Of a stretch of DNA of 64,000 bases, positions 16,624 through 25,990 are shown one piece after another (the first letter of the stretch is position 1; the number at the start of each line of letters is the position of its first letter). Source of the stretch: Desulfovibrio piger (lineage in GTDB: Bacteria; Desulfobacterota; Desulfovibrionia; Desulfovibrionales; Desulfovibrionaceae); contig NZ_JABAFY010000003.1 in NCBI RefSeq assembly GCF_012843875.1, forward strand, positions 62,001-126,000, read 5' to 3'. The notes beneath the pieces are model-generated. The model saw only the letters and a program-made list of their open reading frames with translations, searched no databases and had not been told where the DNA came from. A program made the position numbers and the translations under genes.

Positions 16624-17859
16624 ATGTCCAACTCCATTCTCGTCGTGGGCGGCGGCTTTGCAGGCCTTACTGCCGCCATCGAAGCGGCGGAACTGGGCCA
16701 CGATGTGTATATCGTGGAAAAGTCGCCCTACCTGGGCGGCCGTGTGGCCCAGCTCAACAAATATTTCCCCAAACTTTGTCCCCCCTCCTGCGGTCTGGAA
16801 ATCCAGTTCCAGCGCATCAGGAAGAACCCCCGCATCAAATTCTTCACCATGGCCGAAGTGACCAAGCTGGTCGGCTGTAAGGGTGACTACACCGCCACCG
16901 TGAGCATCAAGCCCCGCAAGGTGGCCGCCCACAACGTGGACTTCACCCTCCTCGCTTCCAGCCTGGAAGGCACCGTGCCCAACGAATTCGACTTCGGGCT
17001 GTCCCAGCGCAAGGCTCTGTACAAATCCATGCCTTTTGCGTTCCCCAACCGCTTCGTGCTGGACACCGACGCCCTGAGCAAGGCTGACGCCGCCCGCGTC
17101 GCCGGCCAGAAGTTCCTGGACCAGAACGAACCCGCCCGCGAGATCGAACTCAATGTGGGCGCCATCGTGGTGGCCACCGGCTGGAAGCCCTACGACGTCA
17201 CCAACCTGGCCAACCTGGGCGCCGGCAAGGTCAAGAACTGCGTGACCAACATGCAGCTCGAACGCCTGGCCTCCCCCTTCGGCCCCACCGGCGGCAAGAT
17301 CGTCCGTCCTACCGACGGCCGTCGTCCCAAACGCATCGCTTTCGTGCAGTGCGCCGGTTCCCGTGACCAGAACCACCTGAACTACTGCTCCTACATCTGC
17401 TGTATGGCCACTCTCAAGCAGTGCCAGTACATCTGCGAGCAGTACCCCGAGACCCAGATCTCGGTGTTCTACATCGACCTGCGCGCTCCGGGCCGCTACG
17501 TGAAGGTTCTGGACAAGGTGAAGGCCGCCCCCAATGTGCGCTTCATCAAGGGCAAGGTGGCCGACGTGGCCCAGGCCGCTGACGACAACGTCACCGTGAC
17601 CGTTGAAGACGCCATCCGCGGCGAAAAGCTGCATCTGGATTATGACATGGTGGTGCTGGCCACGGGCATGCAGCCCAGCCTGGCCACCGACAGCCTGCCC
17701 CTGCCCCTGCCCCTGGACGAAGACGGTTTCGTCATGGGCGGTGAAGAGGCTGGCATTTTTGCCGCCGGTTGCGCCCGCATGCCGCTGGACGTGATGCGTA
17801 CCGCGCAGTCCGGCACGGCCGCCGCTCTCAAGGCGGTGCAAACGGTGAAAGGGAGGTAG
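16624..17859 (+). CDS. qmoA: Quinone-interacting oxidoreductase subunit QmoA
   Basis: A 411-residue HdrA-like flavoprotein of the QmoABC complex that carries electrons from menaquinol toward APS reductase. The N-terminal Rossmann motif VVGGGFAGLTAA and the Cys-containing KLCPPSCGLEI segment mark it as a soluble HdrA relative; a CxYC-SYICCMA cysteine cluster lies near residues 255-262. The ATG at 16624 follows AGGAGG and begins the FAD motif; the frame is open upstream but that part is low-quality. qmoB starts 5 bp after its stop. Confidence 0.97.
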   Translation: MSNSILVVGGGFAGLTAAIEAAELGHDVYIVEKSPYLGGRVAQLNKYFPKLCPPSCGLEIQFQRIRKNPRIKFFTMAEVTKLVGCKGDYTATVSIKPRKVAAHNVDFTLLASSLEGTVPNEFDFGLSQRKALYKSMPFAFPNRFVLDTDALSKADAARVAGQKFLDQNEPAREIELNVGAIVVATGWKPYDVTNLANLGAGKVKNCVTNMQLERLASPFGPTGGKIVRPTDGRRPKRIAFVQCAGSRDQNHLNYCSYICCMATLKQCQYICEQYPETQISVFYIDLRAPGRYVKVLDKVKAAPNVRFIKGKVADVAQAADDNVTVTVEDAIRGEKLHLDYDMVVLATGMQPSLATDSLPLPLPLDEDGFVMGGEEAGIFAAGCARMPLDVMRTAQSGTAAALKAVQTVKGR

Positions 17860-17864
17860 GCGGC

Positions 17865-20123
17865 ATGGCCAGCAAGATCGGCGTCTATTTTGACGTACAG
17901 AACATCGGCGGCGGCCTGGATGTGGAAGCCCTGGCCGAACAGGTCCGCAGCAAATGGAGCGACCTCACCCCTGTGGTAAAAGTGCTGCCCATGCTGAGCG
18001 TGGCCGAAGACGAAGTGCGTGCCGACATCGAAGCCAACGGCCTTGACGGCGTGCTCTTCTGCGGTGCCAGCCCCCGCGACGAAGCTACCCCCTGGCAGCT
18101 GCCCGTGCAGGTGGAACACGTGAACCTGCGCGAACAGTGCGTGCTCGCCTACAAGAACCCCGACGGTTCCGCCGTCAGCGGCGCGGCTCCCGCCCTGCTG
18201 ACCCAGATGGCCACCGACTACATGAACATGGGCGTGGTCAAACTGCAGAAGAGCAACATGCCCGAATCTGCGGCCATCGAAGGCATCAAGCGCATCCTGG
18301 TCATCGGTGGCGGCTGGACCGGCCTCACCGCCGCCCAGGAAGCCGCCAAGACCGGCTATGAAGTCATCCTGGTGGAAAAGGCCGACAAGCTCGGCGGCGC
18401 GGTCAACAACATGCCCATGGGCTCGCCCCTGCAGGCTCCCTGGGAAGACCGCCAGCCCACCAACCTGGCCGAAAAGATCGCCGCTGTGACCGGCAACAGT
18501 AGCATCACCGTGCTGCTGAACTCCCACATGGCCAAACTGGAAGGCCAGCCCGGCGAGTTCAAGGCCACCGTGGCCACCGCCAACGGCGAACAGACCTTCG
18601 ACATCGGCTCCGTGGTCCTGGCCACCGGCTGGGTGCCGCTGGCTGAAAAGTATCTGGAAAGCATGGGCCTGGGCGTGAACCCCAAGGTCGTCCATGCCGC
18701 CCAGTTCGCCAAGATGCTGGGCGAAGGCAAGGTCGACGCCCGCCGCATCGCCTTCGTGCTCGACACCACCATCGCTGAAGAAGCCCTGCAGAAGGCCGCT
18801 GACGAAGCCGCCGCTGCCGAGGCCGAAGCCCCCGCCGAAGCTCCCGCCGAGGAAGAAGAAAAGGGCTTCGTCAAGGAGAACCTGGAAAGCATCAAGCACC
18901 TGCGTTACTCCAACGCCGTCAACAGCGTGGGCATGCTGCGCATGGCCAACATCATCTGTGACAAGACCGATGACGCCGTGCAGGCCTTCGTGCTGTACAA
19001 GGACATGACCATCCCCGGCATCCTGGAACGCTTCTACAAGAAGATGCAGGACCGTCTGGGCCTGATGATGACCAAGGCCGACGTGACCGACATCCGTGAT
19101 GCCGGCAACCACATGGTGGTCAGCTGCAAGAACACCCTGCTGGGCATGGACTTCGATCTGGATGTGGATCTGGTGGTGCTGCCCACGGGCGTCGTGCCCA
19201 CGACCGCCAAGGACGTGGTGGTGGAATTCGACTACCGTCAGGGCCCCGACTTCCCGGATCTGCAGCTCTTCGACGGTTTCGCGGACTCCAACTACATCTG
19301 CTTCCCCTACGAAACCCGCCGTACCGGTGTCTACGCCGCCGGTTGCGTGCGTCAGCCCCAGACCCTGGACGCCTGTGAAGAAGACGCCCGCGGTGCCGTG
19401 CTCAAAGCCATCCAGTGTGTGGAAGCCGCTTCCCACGGTGTGGCCGTGCATCCCCGCTCCGGCGACAATTCCTACCCGGTGTTCAACTTCGTGCGCTGCA
19501 CCCAGTGCAAGCGCTGCACCGAAGAATGTCCCTTCGGCGCCCTGGACGACGACGAAAAGGGTACGCCCAAACCCAACCCGGCCCGCTGCCGTCGTTGCGG
19601 TACCTGCTTCGGCGCCTGCCCCGAGCGCGTGATCTCCTTTGCCAACTACAACATCGACCAGATCGGTTCCATGATCCGCGAAGTTGTGGTGCCCAAGGAC
19701 TTCAAGAAGGAAGGCCCCCGCATCCTCATCCTGGCCTGCGAAAACGACGCCTACCCCGCCCTGGATATGGCCGGTATGCGCCGCAAGGCCTGGAGCCCGT
19801 ACTGCCGCATCATCCCCGTGCGCTGCCTCGGCTCCGTCAACGCCATCTGGGTGTCTGACGCCATGAGCAAGGGCTTCGACGGCGTGCTGCTGCTGGGCTG
19901 CAAATATGGCGAAGACTACCAGTGCCACTTCATCAAGGGTTCCGAGATCTGCAACCGCCGCAAGGAAAACATCGCCGAGACCCTGAACCGTCTGGGCGTG
20001 CAGCCCGAGCGCGTTGACCAGCTCGAAGTGGCCATCGACGAATATGACAAGGTGCCGGACATGATCGACGAATTCGTCGCTCGCATCGTGGAACTCGGCC
20101 CCAACCCGTTCAAGGGCATGTAG
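17865..20123 (+). CDS. qmoB: Quinone-interacting oxidoreductase subunit QmoB
   Basis: A 752-residue cytoplasmic subunit combining an HdrA-type flavin domain (ILVIGGGWTGLTAAQEA near 145-161), two ferredoxin-type [4Fe-4S] sites (CTQCKRCTEECP and CRRCGTCFGACP near 546-590) and a C-terminal MvhD-like domain that in Hdr systems passes electrons between flavin and FeS partners. Residues about 311-335 form an Ala/Glu linker, probably a flexible arm. GGGAGG lies 9 bases before the ATG. It sits between qmoA and qmoC with tight spacing, as in other sulfate reducers. Confidence 0.97.
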   Translation: MASKIGVYFDVQNIGGGLDVEALAEQVRSKWSDLTPVVKVLPMLSVAEDEVRADIEANGLDGVLFCGASPRDEATPWQLPVQVEHVNLREQCVLAYKNPDGSAVSGAAPALLTQMATDYMNMGVVKLQKSNMPESAAIEGIKRILVIGGGWTGLTAAQEAAKTGYEVILVEKADKLGGAVNNMPMGSPLQAPWEDRQPTNLAEKIAAVTGNSSITVLLNSHMAKLEGQPGEFKATVATANGEQTFDIGSVVLATGWVPLAEKYLESMGLGVNPKVVHAAQFAKMLGEGKVDARRIAFVLDTTIAEEALQKAADEAAAAEAEAPAEAPAEEEEKGFVKENLESIKHLRYSNAVNSVGMLRMANIICDKTDDAVQAFVLYKDMTIPGILERFYKKMQDRLGLMMTKADVTDIRDAGNHMVVSCKNTLLGMDFDLDVDLVVLPTGVVPTTAKDVVVEFDYRQGPDFPDLQLFDGFADSNYICFPYETRRTGVYAAGCVRQPQTLDACEEDARGAVLKAIQCVEAASHGVAVHPRSGDNSYPVFNFVRCTQCKRCTEECPFGALDDDEKGTPKPNPARCRRCGTCFGACPERVISFANYNIDQIGSMIREVVVPKDFKKEGPRILILACENDAYPALDMAGMRRKAWSPYCRIIPVRCLGSVNAIWVSDAMSKGFDGVLLLGCKYGEDYQCHFIKGSEICNRRKENIAETLNRLGVQPERVDQLEVAIDEYDKVPDMIDEFVARIVELGPNPFKGM

Positions 20124-20136
20124 GAGGAAGGCTGCA

Positions 20137-21321
20137 ATGGCACAGAATATTCTCAAGCCGGATTCCACCTTTACGCGGGAGCTGATGGAAGCGGGCGGCG
20201 AAAGCCTGAAAAAATGCTATCAGTGCGCCACCTGCTCCGTGGCCTGCCCCATGGCTCCGGAAAACGCTCCCTACCCCCGCAAGGAAATGGTGTGGGCGTC
20301 CTGGGGCCTCAAGGAAAAGCTGGCCACCGACGTGGACCTGTGGCTCTGCCACAACTGCGGCAACTGCGCGGACCTCTGCCCCCGTGGTGCCCGTCCCGCC
20401 GACGTCATGGGCGCTGCCCGCAACATGGTCTACCGCGATCTGACCGAGCCCACCATCGTGGGCAAGTGGATGAGCAAACCCTCCGGTCTGCCCTTCCTCT
20501 TCGCCATCCCGGCCCTGCTGTGGCTCTTCATCTGGTGGATCCGCGCCGGCTTCAATGACGGCAACTGGTTCCCCCGCGCCGCCGACGGCCGCATCGTGTT
20601 CGGTCAGGTGTTCTATGGTGACTACACCATCGACCCCATCTTCATGATCACCTTCTTCGGGGCCTGCTTCATCCTCTACAAGGGCGTGCGCAAGCTCTGG
20701 GGCATGTTCAAGCCTGAAGGCCGCCTGACCGTGCTTGGCAAGACCAAGGCCTGGTACTGGCACCTGCTGGACGTGCTCATCGACGAAGTGGTCACCCACC
20801 GCAAGTTCGACGACTGCGAAGCTGGTCCCAAGACCGGTACCTATGTGCCCAACCGCAAGGCCGGCCACATGATCCTGGTCTACAGCTTCGTCATCCTGGC
20901 CTTCGTGACGGCCGTTGTGGCTCTGGGCCACTGGGGCGGCAAGATCATCCCGCTCATCAAGATCGAGACCCCCATGCCGCTGCTGTACCCTGTGAAGATC
21001 CTGGCCAACCTCGGCGCCATCATGCTGGTCTGTGGCCTGGCCATGCTCACCGCCCGCCGTCTGAAGCTGAACCCCAAGCATCAGGGTTCGAGCTGGTATG
21101 ACTGGTACCTGCTGGGCATCATCTGGCTGGTGGCCGTGACGGGCATCCTGTCCCAGGTCTTCCGCCTGGCCGATGCCATCCAGCCCGCCTTTGTGGTGTA
21201 CTATCTGCATCTGGTCTTTGTGTGGATGCTCTTTGCCTACCTGCCGTGGTCCAAGCTCGGTCACTTCGTGTACCGCACCGCGGCCCTGCTGTTCGTCCGC
21301 ATGTACGGACGCGGCTACTAG
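20137..21321 (+). CDS. qmoC: Quinone-interacting oxidoreductase membrane subunit QmoC
   Basis: A 394-residue fusion of an HdrC-like ferredoxin domain (CYQCATCSVACP and CHNCGNCADLCP within residues 25-85) to a cytochrome b domain of the NarI type with about six membrane helices. It oxidises menaquinol and hands electrons to QmoA/B. Histidines for two b hemes are spread over the helices. AGGAGG precedes the ATG, which is 13 bp after qmoB. Confidence 0.97.
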   Translation: MAQNILKPDSTFTRELMEAGGESLKKCYQCATCSVACPMAPENAPYPRKEMVWASWGLKEKLATDVDLWLCHNCGNCADLCPRGARPADVMGAARNMVYRDLTEPTIVGKWMSKPSGLPFLFAIPALLWLFIWWIRAGFNDGNWFPRAADGRIVFGQVFYGDYTIDPIFMITFFGACFILYKGVRKLWGMFKPEGRLTVLGKTKAWYWHLLDVLIDEVVTHRKFDDCEAGPKTGTYVPNRKAGHMILVYSFVILAFVTAVVALGHWGGKIIPLIKIETPMPLLYPVKILANLGAIMLVCGLAMLTARRLKLNPKHQGSSWYDWYLLGIIWLVAVTGILSQVFRLADAIQPAFVVYYLHLVFVWMLFAYLPWSKLGHFVYRTAALLFVRMYGRGY

Positions 21322-21406
21322 GATGGTCTTCCGGGCCGTCGCCCCGTGACGACGGCCCGCACAGGCTCACACTGCAAAACACCGTTCTCCGAGGAGGAGG
21401 CCGAAA

Positions 21407-22126
21407 ATGTCTGATACCGCTCGCAAAATGTTCCCTGTGGAAACCGTCCTGGCCCTGGCCGTCGCCAAGAAGGGCGCGGACGTGAAAGATATCGCCGGTT
21501 ACATCACCGGTCGCAGCATCGTCTGTGACGCCTGCGCCGCCGCCGTGGCTCCCTTCGCCGCTGCCTGGCTGGCCAAGCTGTCCCCCAAGTTCCTGGACAT
21601 GAACTACAAAGACGGTGACAACTGGGGCGACTTCGTCAACCAGGGTGCCCGTCTGCTGGGCGACACCATCTCCCTGACCCCCATGGATGACTGCCTGAAG
21701 AACGCCGTCGCCACCGTGCTCGACATGATGGACGACATGCACGGCACCATGGTCAGCCAGCGCGCCGAGATCGCCACCCTGCGCCAGCAGGTGGAGACCC
21801 TGGCCCCCTATCAGGGCAAGGCTGAAGAACTGCAGAAGAAGTGCGACAAGCTGGAAGACACCATCAAGACCATGAAGACCGACATGGGCGGTCTGCGCCG
21901 TCAGGTGGCCGAATTCCAGGGCAAGGTCGCCATCAACCATGACGAACTGATGCAGAGCATCAAGGACGCCATCAAGGACAACCTGAAGAACATCACCGTG
22001 GGTGTGGCTGCTGCCGGCGTGGCCGGTGAAGCCGCCGCCGAAGAACCCGCCCAGGAAGAAGGCGGCGTGCCGGACGATTTCGGTTTCGGCACCAGCGGCG
22101 CCAACTCCGACGGCTTCGGCTTCTAG
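21407..22126 (+). CDS. qmoD: QmoD, conserved protein of the qmo operon
   Basis: A 239-residue soluble protein of unknown biochemical role that follows qmoC in Desulfovibrio. The N-terminal half contains a CDAC pair (near residue 43) and several alanine-rich helices. Residues about 118-185 are a strong coiled coil. The last 45 residues are Ala/Glu-rich and end in repeated GFG turns (DDFGFG, DGFGF). AGGAGGAGG precedes the ATG. Position and codon bias suggest co-expression with QmoABC and perhaps help in pairing Qmo with AprBA. Confidence 0.88.
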   Translation: MSDTARKMFPVETVLALAVAKKGADVKDIAGYITGRSIVCDACAAAVAPFAAAWLAKLSPKFLDMNYKDGDNWGDFVNQGARLLGDTISLTPMDDCLKNAVATVLDMMDDMHGTMVSQRAEIATLRQQVETLAPYQGKAEELQKKCDKLEDTIKTMKTDMGGLRRQVAEFQGKVAINHDELMQSIKDAIKDNLKNITVGVAAAGVAGEAAAEEPAQEEGGVPDDFGFGTSGANSDGFGF

Positions 22127-22150
22127 TCCCAAGTCAAGGCATCGCCTTTC

Positions 22151-22185
22151 AAGGCGCGTCCGTTCCGGCGGGCGCGCCTTTTTTC
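22151..22185 (+). terminator. Terminator of qmoABCD
   Basis: AAGGCGCG(T)CCG pairs with CGG(G)CGCGCCTT and is followed by six T, 25 bp after qmoD. Confidence 0.92.
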
Positions 22186-22189
22186 GTGG

Positions 22190-22677
22190 TCGCCCAGCGC
22201 GGAGTAAAAGGGGCAGTGCCCCCTGCCCGGGATTAGGAGGAGCCATAGCGCGACAGCCAGCCGTCCAATGGACGGCCGCGGCCCGGTTCCCAGGCCTAAT
22301 CGCCTCCGCGGCGAAGCGGCAAGGGGCGGAGCCTGCCGGCCACAGCCCCCCTGCACCCCGTGCCCCGCGTCAGGTCCCCGGATTCTCACGGCTCGCCGTA
22401 GGCGGGGCGGCACCACGCCTTCGGCGTACGCCGCCAAAGCGGCGTGCGCAATGGATGGAGAAGGGCGTTGGAGAAATCGTGGGGCAGTCTGGTGGATGAG
22501 GAACAAGGGAATGAAAAGCCTAGGAACGGGGGCTCGATGGAGGGGATGACGACCTTGCCCAAGCGGCGCGCTCAATACATAGAGAAGACAGGCCATACGT
22601 GGCAGGGCCGGGCAGAAGCAGGAGTGATGGTCCAGCCGGAGAGAAAGCCGGGCCGCTCCTGATGGAGCGGCCGGCCA
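22190..22677. other. Gene-less stretch with small hairpins
   Basis: About 490 bp with no convincing gene. Several short GC inverted repeats occur, for example GCCGTCCAATGGACGGC near 22261 and CCGCGGCGAAGCGG near 22307. Codon pattern and start sites do not support any of the open frames. Confidence 0.45.
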
Positions 22678-22770
22678 ATAAAGCACGTTTGGAGGAGGAT
22701 GGAGGGAGCTTGAGGGGGGAAGGAGGGACCTTTAGCTCGCGCGTAAAGGTCCCTCCTTCCCCCCTCAAAA
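22678..22770. repeat. Interspersed hairpin repeat, copy 3
   Basis: Begins AATAAAGCACGTTTG, then GGAGGAGGATGGAGG, then a perfect 25-bp inverted repeat (22710-22734 with 22744-22768) around the loop GCTCGCGCG. It stands 36 bp beyond the stop of the minus-strand AEC transporter gene. Confidence 0.85.
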
Positions 22771-22805
22771 AATCCGGTTCCGCTCTTGCCAATATCCCTT
22801 TGCCG

Positions 22806-23747
22806 CTACAGCGAAAGCAGCGTCATGGCTATGGGGATGGTGATGACGGAAAGGATGGTCGACAGGCTGACCATCAGGGCGCCGAATTCGGCATCGGTCT
22901 TGTAATAGGCGCTCAGGATGGAGATCTGCATCATGCAGGGCAGGCCGGACTGGATGATGAACACCTTTTCCATAAGCTCGGGCAGCTCAACGAAATACAG
23001 CATGCCTGCCAGGATGAGGGGGCAGGCCACCATCTTGCCCAGCAAGGCCAGCATCAGGTCCCGCGAAAGGCGCAGATGTCGCAGATCCATCTTGTAGAGG
23101 CAGATGCCGATGAATATCAGGGCCAGCGGCGTGGTAAGATTGCCCAGATAGCGGGCGGCATTCTGGACGAAGCCCGGCAGCCGGAAATCCAGCAGGGTCA
23201 GGGCCGCCCCGGCCAAAAAGCCCAGCATGGGCGGCGAGAACACGTGGCGTACGTTGTCCAGCACGCTGTCATGACCGCGCAGTTCCTCGTTGTCGTGACT
23301 TATGGCATAGTTGCCGATGGTCCAGAAAAAGGTGGTGTTGGCAAAGAAATACAGCAGCACATAGGGGGCCGCAGCCTCGCCGAACAGGGCCATGTTGACC
23401 GGCAGGCCGATGAAGACCGTATTGGACGTGGCGAAGCTGGTACAGAACAGGCCCAAGTGCCGCCGCTCCACGCGTGTGGCCCTGGCCACCAGCAACGCCA
23501 CGCCAAAGGTCATCAGGATGCTGAGCAGCGGAAAGAACGAGCCGTAGAGCAGATGGACAAGGTCGTCCCGACCGAAAGAATGGGTGATGGTATAAAAGAG
23601 ATAGGGCGGCAGGGCCACGGAGGAAACCAGCCGGGGCAGCAAGATCTGGGTCTCGGGTGTGAACCAGCCCTTGCGGGCCAGCACATACGCCAGCGAGACG
23701 ATGAGCAGCAGGCCAAAGATACTCTGAAGAGCGTGGAAGAAAACCAT
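22806..23747 (-). CDS. AEC-family transporter (auxin efflux carrier-like permease)
   Basis: A 313-residue membrane protein with about ten hydrophobic helices in the AEC/BART arrangement of two five-helix halves. Typical motifs are VALPPYLFYTI in the first half and the polar NTVFIGLPVN crossing. Bacterial members move small carboxylates such as malate or malonate; the cargo here is unknown. The ATG at 23747 begins the first helix and has AGGTG upstream. It follows ilvD on the same strand but is separated from it by a terminator. Confidence 0.88.
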   Translation of the reverse strand: MVFFHALQSIFGLLLIVSLAYVLARKGWFTPETQILLPRLVSSVALPPYLFYTITHSFGRDDLVHLLYGSFFPLLSILMTFGVALLVARATRVERRHLGLFCTSFATSNTVFIGLPVNMALFGEAAAPYVLLYFFANTTFFWTIGNYAISHDNEELRGHDSVLDNVRHVFSPPMLGFLAGAALTLLDFRLPGFVQNAARYLGNLTTPLALIFIGICLYKMDLRHLRLSRDLMLALLGKMVACPLILAGMLYFVELPELMEKVFIIQSGLPCMMQISILSAYYKTDAEFGALMVSLSTILSVITIPIAMTLLSL

Positions 23748-23780
23748 GATGGCACCTGTACGGCAGGAAACTCCTGCCTG

Positions 23781-23820
23781 AAAAAACGGTCCCGCACTGC
23801 AGCGGCGGCAATGCGGGACC
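23781..23820 (-). terminator. Terminator of ilvD
   Basis: A perfect 9-bp stem (GGTCCCGCA/TGCGGGACC) is followed by six T on the minus strand, 150 bp beyond ilvD and just ahead of the AEC gene. Confidence 0.85.
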
Positions 23821-23970
23821 ATCGGAGAACGGACGGCCTCCGGATTTCCGGCCATCACACCGGTCCCGGAGAGCCGGACGGATGCCCGGGAGGAACAGGC
23901 ACGGTATCACAGGGGATGACGGCACGGCGCCGTCCCTCCTGCGGGCGCCTGGTCTGGCCGGGAAAACGTC

Positions 23971-25650
23971 CTAGACCTTCTTGTACATGGCGCCGCTGTC
24001 AGCGGAGCTCACCATGCTGGCGTAACGGCGCAGCACGGGATAGGGGCATTCCTTCTGCGGCGGCACCAGCTCGGCGCGACGGCGGGCCAGTTCGGCCTCG
24101 TCCACCAGCAGGTCCAGCTTGCGGTTGGGGATGTCCACCAGGATGCGGTCACCGTCACGCACCAGGGCGATGGGGCCACCGTTGGCGGCTTCGGGCGAGA
24201 TGTGGCCGATGGCCGCACCGTTGGTACCGCCGGAGAAGCGGCCGTCGGTGAACAGGGCCACGTCCTTGCCCAGGCCCATGCCGGTGATGGCGGCGGTGGG
24301 GGACAGCATCTCGCGCATGCCGGGGCCGCCCTTGGGACCTTCGTAACGCACCACCACACCGTCGCCGGGCTTGATCTTGCCGTCGAGGATGGCGTGCATG
24401 GCGTCTTCTTCGCTCTCGAACACGCGGGCGGTCACTTCGCGGCGCATCATCTCGGGCGCCACGGCGGACTGCTTGACCACGGCGCCGTCAGGGGCCAGCG
24501 AGCCGCGCAGGATGGCGATGCCGCCCTCCTTGGAGTAGGCATTGTCGATGGTGTGGATCACGTCCGTATCCAGGATGCGGGCGTTGCGTTCCTTCAGGTT
24601 CTCGCCCACGGTCTTGCCGGTGACGGTCATGCAGTCCTTGCGGATCAGATCCAGCTTGTCCAGCTCGCTCATGACGGCCGGGATGCCGCCGGCGTTCTCC
24701 AGATCCACCATGTAGTGGTGGCCGGCGGGGGAAAGCTTGCAGAGATTGGGGCTCTTGCGGCTCACTTCGTCGAAGACGGACAGGTCGATGTCCAGACCGG
24801 CTTCATGGAAGATGGCGGGCAGGTGCAGGGTGGTGTTGGTGGAGCAGCCCAGGGCCATGTCCACGGCGATGGCATTTTCCACGGCGCCGCGGGTGACGAT
24901 GTCGCGGGGACGGATGTTGCGCTTCACCAGATCCATGACGCGCATGCCGGCCTGCTTGGCCAGACGCACACGGGCCGCATGCACGGCCGGGATGGTGCCG
25001 TTGCCGGGCAGGGCCACACCGATGGTCTCGGCCAGGCAGTTCATGGAGTTGGCCGTGAACATGCCCGCACAGGAACCGCAGCCGGGGCAGGCGCGTTCTT
25101 CCCACTGGGTCAGTTCTTCTTCGCTCATCTGGCCGTTGCGCACGCGGCCCACGCCCTCGAACAGGGTGATGAGGTCGCCCTGCTTGCCGGGGGTCAGGGT
25201 ACCGGGCAGCATGGGGCCGCCGGAGACCAGCACCGAGGGGATGTTCAGGCGCATCATGGCCATGAGCATGCCGGGCACGCACTTGTCGCAGTTGGGGATG
25301 AAGACCAGGGCGTCGAAGGCATGGGCGCGGGCCATGATCTCGATGGAGTCGGCGATGAACTCGCGCGAAGGCAGGGAGAAGCGCATGCCTTCGTGGTTCA
25401 TGGCGATGCCGTCGCACACGGCGATGGCGGGGAATTCCAGGGGGGTGCCGCCGGCCATGCGCACACCGGCCTTGACGGCCTCGGCCAGCTTGCCCAGGTG
25501 CAGGTGCCCGGGCACCACTTCACTGGCGGCGTTGACCACGCCCACCAGAGGACGTTCCATTTCCTCGCGGGTCAGGCCCAGGGCATAAAGCAGGGAACGG
25601 TGAGGGGCCTTTTCCAGGCCGGATTTCATTTTTTTGCTGTTCTCTTCCAT
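23971..25650 (-). CDS. ilvD: Dihydroxy-acid dehydratase
   Basis: A 559-residue enzyme that converts dihydroxy acids to 2-keto acids, the third step of valine/isoleucine synthesis. The Fe-S ligand motifs are NCDKCVPGM and [18 protein letters not shown], and [10 protein letters not shown] is in the C-terminal part. ATG 25650 is preferred: it has AAAGGA 7 bases upstream and matches family length, while the 18 codons above are poor. Monocistronic. Confidence 0.97.
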   Translation of the reverse strand: MEENSKKMKSGLEKAPHRSLLYALGLTREEMERPLVGVVNAASEVVPGHLHLGKLAEAVKAGVRMAGGTPLEFPAIAVCDGIAMNHEGMRFSLPSREFIADSIEIMARAHAFDALVFIPNCDKCVPGMLMAMMRLNIPSVLVSGGPMLPGTLTPGKQGDLITLFEGVGRVRNGQMSEEELTQWEERACPGCGSCAGMFTANSMNCLAETIGVALPGNGTIPAVHAARVRLAKQAGMRVMDLVKRNIRPRDIVTRGAVENAIAVDMALGCSTNTTLHLPAIFHEAGLDIDLSVFDEVSRKSPNLCKLSPAGHHYMVDLENAGGIPAVMSELDKLDLIRKDCMTVTGKTVGENLKERNARILDTDVIHTIDNAYSKEGGIAILRGSLAPDGAVVKQSAVAPEMMRREVTARVFESEEDAMHAILDGKIKPGDGVVVRYEGPKGGPGMREMLSPTAAITGMGLGKDVALFTDGRFSGGTNGAAIGHISPEAANGGPIALVRDGDRILVDIPNRKLDLLVDEAELARRRAELVPPQKECPYPVLRRYASMVSSADSGAMYKKV

Positions 25651-25990
25651 GACGGTATCCTTTGGACGTTTGTCAGCGGCCCGCGCGGCGGCAGAAGGCC
25701 GCAAAAGGATCGCGCGGGGATCTTGTGCATGGGCGTCACGGGGGCAGCGGCGCGGCAGCCCGCCGCATGGTGGCGTTGAGGGCGGGGCGGGACCGCCGGT
25801 AAGGCGGCCGCTCCCGGAGCGGCTGGGCCGCGTCCTCCGGTGCGCTGTTTGTGCGTGCGCTCAATGTTTTTTCATACGCAAAAAGCCGGAGGCCGTAAAC
25901 ACTTGTCCCCGGCAGGCAGCCGGTCCGCAGGGCACGCCGCGCCCCATTCCCGGCTTGTGGCACGCCGCAAAGTGGGCTAGGTTTTCCCGC

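Noticed and set aside
17640-20168. 842-codon minus-strand frame
   Set aside because: Antisense shadow of qmoB; His/Gly/Val repeats only.
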